A stretch of 12,212 nucleotides of DNA, from the NCBI GenBank assembly GCA_964230195.1, contig CAXRGH010000098.1:1-12212 (forward strand), read 5' to 3'. A program made the translations under genes and the position numbers. This document shows positions 7,028 through 12,212 of the stretch, piece after piece. The notes beneath the pieces were generated by a model that saw only the letters and a program-made list of their open reading frames with translations, had not been told where the DNA came from and did not search any database. The stretch is from CAXRGH01 sp964230195 (GTDB lineage Bacteria; Pseudomonadota; Gammaproteobacteria; Enterobacterales; Alteromonadaceae). Position 1 is the first letter of the stretch, and every line of letters starts with the position of its first letter.

Positions 7028-8902
7028 ATGTTAGAAAGTATAAGAGAAGGGTCACAAGGTATTGTGTCCAAAGTCATTATTGGGCTCATTATATTAAGTT
7101 TTGCGTTTGCTGGTGTCAGTGGTTATTTTGGTGGTAATACCCAAACCGCAGCGGCAACGGTAAATGGCGTTGAAATTTCACAGAGTGATTTAGAGCGCGC
7201 ATACCAGAATCAACGCGCCCGAATGGAAGGTCAATACGGCGAATCCTTTGGACGATTACTTTCAGATAGTCAATATTTGGCAACGTTTCGCGCAGGAATA
7301 TTAGAGCAGCTAATTGGTGATGAATTGGTTTCTCAGTTTGCTCAAAATTCTGGTGTCCGAGTGAGTGATACTCAAATCAAAGAAGCTATTCTCTCTATGC
7401 AAGAGTTTCAGGTGGATGGTGAGTTTAATAATGACCGCTATGTAGCGCTTCTGGGACAAGCTGGATATACTCCTACAGGCTTCCGTGATTATTTACGCAT
7501 TCAATTGAGCCGACAACAAGTCGTTAGTGCTATTGCGGCATCAGACTTTGCGCTTTCGGCCGAGGCCAAACAAGCCATGAATTTGCAACAACAAACTCGT
7601 GACATTAAATATTTGACCATTGAGGCCTCTGCATTCGAAGATACGGTAGCGGTTACTGACGAAGCAAAACAAGCGTATTACGAGAGCCACCTTGATGACT
7701 ACTTGACCAAAGAACAAGTCAAAGTATCTTATGTTGAATTAAAGCTGTCTAATCTGATTGAAAAACAGGTTGCAGAAGAGAGCGCTATCCAAGCTTATTA
7801 CGACAACAATCTTGCTACTTATCAAACTGAACCGCAGGTAAGAGCCTCTCACATTTTGGTTGATTTTGGAGATGATTCCGAGGCCGCCAAAGCAAAAGCC
7901 GATGAATTACTGTTGAAACTTCAGCAAGGAGCTGATTTTGCTGAGCTTGCCAAAGCTGAGTCGTCAGATAGCTTTAGTGCTGAAATGGGTGGAGATCTTG
8001 ATTGGTTCGGCAAAGGTGTTATGGACCCTGCTTTTGAGGAAGCAGCGTTTGGTTTGTCTGAAGTGAATGAATTATCTTCAGTTGTTCAAAGTTCGTTTGG
8101 ATATCATATCATTAAGCTAACAGGTTTGAAGCCAGTAGTAACAAGACCGCTTGAAGAAGTTCGTGGTGAGATTGAAATAGCAATAAAGACAGAAGCTGCT
8201 ACCACCGAGTTTTTCGAACTACAAACGCAAATGGCTGCGTTAGCGTTTGAAGTTCCTGACGAGCTTGTTGAATTGTCAGAGGCGTTAAATACTGAAATCA
8301 AAACAACAGCGTTGTTTTCAAGAGATAGTGCGCCAGAACTATTCAGAAATCAATCAGCATTAGAGGCTGCGTTTGCTTCTGAGCTGATTGAGGAAGCGGT
8401 CAATAGTGAAGTGATTCAGATTAATGATGAGCACGCATTAGTACTTCGTGTAGAAGAACATCAAGCAGTTCGAACATTAAGTCTCGAAGAAGTTGATTCT
8501 CGCGTAACATCTGCGTTAACCGCCTCGTTAGCATTTGAGATGGCTCAAACTTGGATTAATGACCTACAAGTTAAGTTGATTGCTGGAGAAAACGTTGATG
8601 AAGTGATTGCAGAAAAATCGGCAGAGTGGAAGACGATTGATGGAATGACTCGATTTGCAAATGATGTAACGGCAGACGTTCGTGATATTGCTTTCCAATC
8701 AGGCGTTCTTAGTTATGATGTTTCGAATGCTGGAGAGCGCAGTGTTAGCGTTGTTCAAGTATTAAAGGTCAATCAACCTGACTTGTCTGATGAAGCAAGT
8801 GTTGAAGCAATGCGTCAACGTATGGGTAATGCGTCAAGCCAGCGTAGTATGCAGGCGTTCATTGATTTATTGAAAGAGAAGGCCGATATTCAGCGTTTTT
8901 AA
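7028..8902 (+). CDS. ppiD: Periplasmic folding chaperone PpiD (SurA/parvulin family)
   Basis: PpiD is anchored in the inner membrane, faces the periplasm and assists proteins leaving the SecYEG channel. The product has 624 residues (E. coli 623). One membrane segment (about residues 14-34) follows a short cytosolic tail, giving an N-in topology. A SurA_N-like chaperone region follows. The parvulin domain spans about 270-367, beginning VRASHILVDF and ending SSFGYHIIKL. It retains both parvulin active-site histidines, His275 and His360, whereas E. coli PpiD, from memory, has lost them and is catalytically inactive; this copy may be an active isomerase. The Shine-Dalgarno GGAG (7013-7016) is 11 nt from the ATG. 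The gene follows lon-hupB, as in many Gammaproteobacteria, and converges with sapF. Confidence 0.96.
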   Translation: MLESIREGSQGIVSKVIIGLIILSFAFAGVSGYFGGNTQTAAATVNGVEISQSDLERAYQNQRARMEGQYGESFGRLLSDSQYLATFRAGILEQLIGDELVSQFAQNSGVRVSDTQIKEAILSMQEFQVDGEFNNDRYVALLGQAGYTPTGFRDYLRIQLSRQQVVSAIAASDFALSAEAKQAMNLQQQTRDIKYLTIEASAFEDTVAVTDEAKQAYYESHLDDYLTKEQVKVSYVELKLSNLIEKQVAEESAIQAYYDNNLATYQTEPQVRASHILVDFGDDSEAAKAKADELLLKLQQGADFAELAKAESSDSFSAEMGGDLDWFGKGVMDPAFEEAAFGLSEVNELSSVVQSSFGYHIIKLTGLKPVVTRPLEEVRGEIEIAIKTEAATTEFFELQTQMAALAFEVPDELVELSEALNTEIKTTALFSRDSAPELFRNQSALEAAFASELIEEAVNSEVIQINDEHALVLRVEEHQAVRTLSLEEVDSRVTSALTASLAFEMAQTWINDLQVKLIAGENVDEVIAEKSAEWKTIDGMTRFANDVTADVRDIAFQSGVLSYDVSNAGERSVSVVQVLKVNQPDLSDEASVEAMRQRMGNASSQRSMQAFIDLLKEKADIQRF

Positions 8903-8926
8903 TGAGTATCAGCAATTCTCTTAATC

Positions 8927-8954
8927 AAAAAGGCTACGAATATGTAGCCTTTTC
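8927..8954. terminator. Bidirectional rho-independent terminator between ppiD and sapF
   Basis: AAAAGGCTAC (8928-8937) pairs with GTAGCCTTTT (8944-8953) around a 6-nt loop. The plus strand has T4 after the stem. The minus strand reads T5 after its stem, because five A residues (8927-8931) precede it on the plus strand. Placed between the convergent ppiD and sapF genes, it can serve both. I see no second hairpin in 8955-9032. Confidence 0.85.
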
Positions 8955-9032
8955 TGTTTCTATAACATTCAATATCACTATTTATTGGCTGTTTATTGTA
9001 ATTCATAAGGGGGCGAAATATCTCCGTCCTAG

Positions 9033-9818
9033 TCAGTCAGTGTTAGTTAGATCTGAATAGGTTTGAAGTAGGCGTTTAGTGTAGGGGTGTTTCGGCCAAT
9101 TGAAGATAGTATCGGTTTTACCAGACTCAATAACGTTGCCTTGATGCAGGACAATGAGACGGTCGCTCATGTGGCGAACAATGCCGAGATTATTAGAAAT
9201 AACGACAAACGCTAATCCATTCTCACGACACAAGTCCAAGATGAAGTTGACGGTTCTTGAGCGAACAGAGGGGTCGAGAGCTGCAAATGGTTCGTCAGCG
9301 ACAATCACTTTTGGATCGAGAATTAAGGCTCTTGCAAACGCTGCGCGTTGGCGTTGACCGTCCGACATCATATTTCGGTAGAAGTATGCATGTTCTGGGA
9401 GTAAACCGACTTTCAAAATAGTGTCATAAATTTTGGATTCTCGCTCTTTTTCAGACATTGAGGTATTTAAGGTTAATGCGTGATCCAAAATTGCTTTTAG
9501 GGTAAGCGACGGATTTAATGCCTCGGTAGCGTGCTGAAATACCATGCGTATCTCGGTACATTTTTGCTTAAGCGTAAGGGAGTTGATATCTTTGCCCTCT
9601 AATAGGATTGAGCCTCCTTGAGGCTTCAGTGAACCAACAATAAGATGACCAATAGTCGATTTTCCTGAGTTGCTAGAACCAATAATCGAAATAATCTCAC
9701 CGCGATTGAGGTCAAAGCTCATGGGTTCAATCTGAAAAGTTTTACTCGGCTTTAGCAATGACTTTTCAATGATATGTTGATAACTGAGATCCCTTACTGA
9801 AAGAAGCGTGTTTGTCAT
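9033..9818 (-). CDS. sapF: Sap-type peptide ABC transporter ATP-binding protein SapF
   Basis: This is the second ATPase of a Sap/Dpp/Opp-type transporter, working on the cytosolic face with SapD to power the SapB-SapC channel. It has 261 residues (E. coli SapF 268). Walker A is GSSNSGKS (47-54), the Q-loop is Gln95, the signature is MSDGQ (151-155) instead of LSGGQ, and Walker B VIVADE (171-176) retains the catalytic Glu176. The H-loop histidine is replaced by Asn209 (ISNNL, where ABC ATPases usually have SHD); E. coli SapF also appears to deviate here. I chose the start at 9818 over the in-frame ATG at 9848 because it gives an ATGA overlap with the sapD stop and an N-terminus (MTNTLLSVRDL) aligning with E. 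coli SapF. Last gene of the operon. Confidence 0.9.
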   Translation of the reverse strand: MTNTLLSVRDLSYQHIIEKSLLKPSKTFQIEPMSFDLNRGEIISIIGSSNSGKSTIGHLIVGSLKPQGGSILLEGKDINSLTLKQKCTEIRMVFQHATEALNPSLTLKAILDHALTLNTSMSEKERESKIYDTILKVGLLPEHAYFYRNMMSDGQRQRAAFARALILDPKVIVADEPFAALDPSVRSRTVNFILDLCRENGLAFVVISNNLGIVRHMSDRLIVLHQGNVIESGKTDTIFNWPKHPYTKRLLQTYSDLTNTD

Positions 9819-10810
9819 AATTTGTCCATATGTAGGGGGAAATGGCAACTGTATGAGTGCGCGTGTATCCGCCTTGATAAAGGTGTTTTAACACACTCTT
9901 TTTTGGCTCTCTCACAGCGAGGACCGAATCGACATCCAATGGGTAAATGTTGCAATGTCGGGATACTACCTTTCATGGAGGGGAGTGCAGATTTCTTTGG
10001 TAAGTCAGTTCTGAAACTCGGCGCATTGGCCAACAAAGCTTGAGTATAGGGGTGTAATGGGCGCTTTTTGATTGACATAGTGCGACCACTTTCCACGGTT
10101 TGTCCACTGTACAATACCGTCATTGTATCGGTCATATTAGTAATAGCGATTAAATCGTGACTGACTAGTAGGATAGCGAGTGATTTCGTCTTATTGAGTT
10201 TGCTGAAGAGTTTTAAAATCTGTGACTTGTGTGTTGTTTCCATCCCCATCGTGGGATCATCTGCGATGAGCAAGCTGGCTCCAGATAATAGCGCCATCGC
10301 AATCATAATTTTCTGTGCAATGTCATCGGTTAGTTGGTGAGGGTAACATTTTAAACACCATTCGTGGTCAACAATACCCACCTGATGTAATTGTCGCCGA
10401 ACAATTCGACGCCTTACTTTTTCTCTGGCCCAAAAAGGAAAGTCTTTGAGGTCTTTTACTGATACAACCTCCTTCAACTGTTTTGCAATCGTCATTCGAG
10501 GATCAAAGCAACCTTTCGGATCTTGAAAGATAACTGCGATTTCATTACGTGTAATTGCTCTTCGCTCACGGGGAGACAGGTTCAATAAGTCTTTGTCTTT
10601 CCACTGTAGCCGGTCCGCAACAATATTCCAGCCCTCGTCTAATGCTCCCACAATTGCTTTCACAATTAAACTTTTACCAGAGCCTGCCTCACCAACAAGC
10701 GCGTGCATTTCCCCTAGTTTGACTTGTAGACTGACCTTGTCGACCGCTTTAATTGTGCCTTCGGGCGTGCAGCGCTCTATTGTCAGGTTTTTAATATCAA
10801 GTAGTAACAT
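9815..10810 (-). CDS. sapD: Sap-type peptide ABC transporter ATP-binding protein SapD
   Basis: SapD is one of the two ATPases of the Sap transporter, linked in enterobacteria to antimicrobial-peptide resistance, potassium uptake (with Trk) and putrescine export. It has 331 residues (E. coli 330), and the tail HFPLHMDKL resembles the E. coli ending. Walker A is GEAGSGKS (40-47), the Q-loop is Gln96 and the H-loop is His218. The signature is the degenerate LTDDIAQ (160-166); E. coli SapD is also degenerate there. In Walker B (LLIADD) the catalytic Glu is replaced by Asp185. The C-terminal oligopeptide-type domain has four cysteines (293, 299, 306, 322), as in OppD/DppD relatives reported to bind an iron-sulfur cluster. 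It starts 3 nt after the sapC stop and overlaps sapF by 4 nt. Confidence 0.93.
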   Translation of the reverse strand: MLLLDIKNLTIERCTPEGTIKAVDKVSLQVKLGEMHALVGEAGSGKSLIVKAIVGALDEGWNIVADRLQWKDKDLLNLSPRERRAITRNEIAVIFQDPKGCFDPRMTIAKQLKEVVSVKDLKDFPFWAREKVRRRIVRRQLHQVGIVDHEWCLKCYPHQLTDDIAQKIMIAMALLSGASLLIADDPTMGMETTHKSQILKLFSKLNKTKSLAILLVSHDLIAITNMTDTMTVLYSGQTVESGRTMSIKKRPLHPYTQALLANAPSFRTDLPKKSALPSMKGSIPTLQHLPIGCRFGPRCERAKKECVKTPLSRRIHAHSYSCHFPLHMDKL

Positions 10811-10813
10811 GAC

Positions 10814-11698
10814 TTAGCTCTTCTCAAGTGCTGAGCGTAACCCATCACCCACTAAATTGATGGATATAACGATCGCAATAATAAAAATACCGGGCAAGAT
10901 GATTGTCCAAGGCGCTATAAACGACAATTTGGCGCTTGAGCCAATCATGGCACCAAGTTCTATTTGTGGTGGCTCAACTCCGAGTCTTAAGAAACCTAAT
11001 GCTGTAACATCGAGTATCGCAGTCGTAAAAGCGAGTGTTGTCTGAACAATCAGCAATTGCAACATATTTGGTAGCACGGAATAAAGCACCAACTGCAAAT
11101 GGCTTGCGCCATCCAACCTGGCGGCAAGGATATATTCTTTCTGTAATTCTGTTCTAACAAAGCTACGAGCACTGTGTACAAATTTGGGGATCATTGCCAG
11201 TGAAATCGCAACAATCAGGTTACTAAGCCCGGGCCCCAGAATAGCAACAATGACGATGGCAATGAGCAATGTTGGAAGTGCCATGAATACATCCAATAGG
11301 TGGTTGATTGTGCTTGATTTAATGCCTCGGTACATACCCGCAAAAACCCCAAGTATTGTTCCAATTCCCAAAGCAATACACACGACGATAAAACCGGCAA
11401 AAAAAGTCGTGCGTGAACCATATAAAATACGGGTAAAAACATCTCTTCCTAGGTCATCGGTTCCAAATAAGTGAACAACGCTACCGTTAGGGTTCCATGA
11501 TGGAGGTATTAAGACTTGCGCAGGGTTCTGTTCTGCTGGTGAATAGGGCAAAAACCATGGAACAACAATGCTCACAATGATGACAAGCAACATAAACCAC
11601 AGGCCAACGAGAGCAATATGGTTTTGCTGGAACCGTTGCCAAACTTGTTTTACTGGAGAGAGGTGCACTTCTCCTTGATAAAGATCAGATGGCTCCAT
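10814..11698 (-). CDS. sapC: Sap-type peptide ABC transporter permease SapC
   Basis: SapC is one of the two inner-membrane channel subunits. It has 294 residues (E. coli 296) with an N-terminal membrane segment (about 28-50), then the conserved FGTDDLGRDV (78-87) of DppC/OppC-type permeases. About five further hydrophobic segments run from about 96 to 286. The EAA loop that contacts the ATPases is at about 191-210 (AARLDGAS...SVLP). The C-terminus NLVGDGLRSAL is typical of the family. The ATG at 11698 lies within the end of sapB, a 14-nt overlap that implies translational coupling. The assignment to SapC rather than another peptide permease rests on length, the close match to E. coli SapC and the flanking sapB, sapD and sapF genes. 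Confidence 0.93.
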   Translation of the reverse strand: MEPSDLYQGEVHLSPVKQVWQRFQQNHIALVGLWFMLLVIIVSIVVPWFLPYSPAEQNPAQVLIPPSWNPNGSVVHLFGTDDLGRDVFTRILYGSRTTFFAGFIVVCIALGIGTILGVFAGMYRGIKSSTINHLLDVFMALPTLLIAIVIVAILGPGLSNLIVAISLAMIPKFVHSARSFVRTELQKEYILAARLDGASHLQLVLYSVLPNMLQLLIVQTTLAFTTAILDVTALGFLRLGVEPPQIELGAMIGSSAKLSFIAPWTIILPGIFIIAIVISINLVGDGLRSALEKS

Positions 11699-12212
11699 GT
11701 ATATCCTTGTCCTTTATGGGGTCACTCAAACGCAGGGTAATATCGACACAAATGATAATGATCATGACGAGTGTTGCCATAACCACTAGACCACCTCTAA
11801 TCACCGGATAATCACGCTGATACAGTGCATTAAGCAGCCAAGTTCCAATGCCTGGCCAGTCAAATACCATTTCAATTAACATCGTATTGGTTAACAGTAC
11901 GGTGAACTGCAAGGTTAAAATCGGTATCACCGGAAAAAAAATGTTCTTTAACCCGTGTTGATAGATGACACGAAACGGGGAAAGTCCCCGAGCAAGAGTT
12001 GCTTTAATAAAATCACTGTTCATCACATCGATTGTTGAACGACGTGCTATTTTAATAACGACAGCCATAGTAACAAGGGATAATGAGAGTGTCGGTAATA
12101 CAGCGTGCCGGAAAGCATTCGCATAAATACTCTGTTTATTGTTGAGTTCAGAAAAATAGATGTCGGCAAAAATAAAACCGGTGATAGAAGGAACATCAAA
12201 CAACAGACTGAT
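11685..12212 (-). CDS. sapB: Sap-type peptide ABC transporter permease SapB (5' end missing)
   Basis: Only the C-terminal 175 codons are in the window; the frame is open to the right edge, and about 145 residues should lie beyond it (E. coli SapB has 321). The visible part aligns with E. coli SapB from about PITGF onward. It contains the EAA loop region (KATLARGLSPFRVIYQHGLKN split around Gly-Leu-Ser), the motif MVFDWPGIGTWLLNA and a final membrane segment before LSDPIKDK. The TTG at 12201-12203 is not the start: it is an internal leucine, with in-frame codons continuing upstream. Any sapA, encoding the periplasmic binding protein, and the operon promoter would be to the right. Confidence 0.9.
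   Translation of the reverse strand: MSLLFDVPSITGFIFADIYFSELNNKQSIYANAFRHAVLPTLSLSLVTMAVVIKIARRSTIDVMNSDFIKATLARGLSPFRVIYQHGLKNIFFPVIPILTLQFTVLLTNTMLIEMVFDWPGIGTWLLNALYQRDYPVIRGGLVVMATLVMIIIICVDITLRLSDPIKDKDIHGAI

Noticed and set aside
9819..9848. Longer SapF start at the ATG at 9848 (10 extra residues)
   Set aside because: The extra residues (MPFPPTYGQI) lie wholly within the end of sapD and do not resemble SapF N-termini. The ATGA overlap at 9815-9818 gives a start aligned with E. coli SapF.
12201..12203. TTG as a start codon for the sapB fragment
   Set aside because: The frame continues upstream to the window edge (Ile-Ser-Leu), and the visible protein matches only the C-terminal half of SapB, so this is an internal codon of a truncated view.
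55..12212. Search for mobile elements, CRISPR arrays, prophage, toxin-antitoxin or defence genes
   Set aside because: No transposase, integrase, repeat-spacer array, attachment-site duplication or unexplained coding frame was visible. The window is core genome and I see no undescribed system in it.

Overview
This window is a stretch of gammaproteobacterial core chromosome. It carries a protein quality-control locus (tRNA-His, tig, clpP, clpX, lon, hupB, ppiD) on the plus strand, followed by a convergent sap-type ABC transporter operon (sapB, sapC, sapD, sapF) on the minus strand. The gene order tig-clpP-clpX-lon-hupB-ppiD is classic for Gammaproteobacteria. The proteins read as close relatives of the E. 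coli versions, and Lon even keeps the same residue numbers for its ATPase and protease motifs. Moderate-to-low GC and the sap operon directly after ppiD (Pseudomonas, as I recall, has fabI there) suggest a marine, Oceanospirillales-like organism. That placement is an inference.

Positions 1-54 are not biological: they match an Illumina P7 index adapter reading into the insert, so position 55 is the first genuine base. Then come tRNA-His(GUG) (97-173), a structured leader, and tig (416-1720). A rho-independent terminator (1762-1790) separates tig from clpP (start reassigned to 1812). clpP and clpX form an operon ending at a strong terminator (3769-3797). lon (3910-6246) has its own near-perfect sigma-32 heat-shock promoter. 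hupB (GTG start, 6487-6759) has its own terminator, and ppiD (7028-8902) follows.

ppiD and sapF converge on a hairpin with T-tracts on both strands (8927-8954), which probably terminates both. The sap genes are tightly coupled: sapB/sapC overlap by 14 nt, the sapC-sapD gap is 3 nt, and sapD/sapF overlap by 4 nt (ATGA). sapB runs off the right edge; any sapA and the operon promoter lie outside the window.

Functionally, trigger factor folds nascent chains, ClpXP and Lon degrade damaged or tagged proteins, HU-beta organises the nucleoid, and PpiD is a membrane-anchored periplasmic chaperone at the Sec exit. Sap is an inner-membrane peptide/polyamine-type ABC transporter. I found no previously undescribed system here. 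The points worth a second look are the adapter, a clpP promoter nested on the tig terminator, a PpiD parvulin domain that keeps the histidines lost in E. coli PpiD, and non-canonical ATPase motifs in SapD and SapF.
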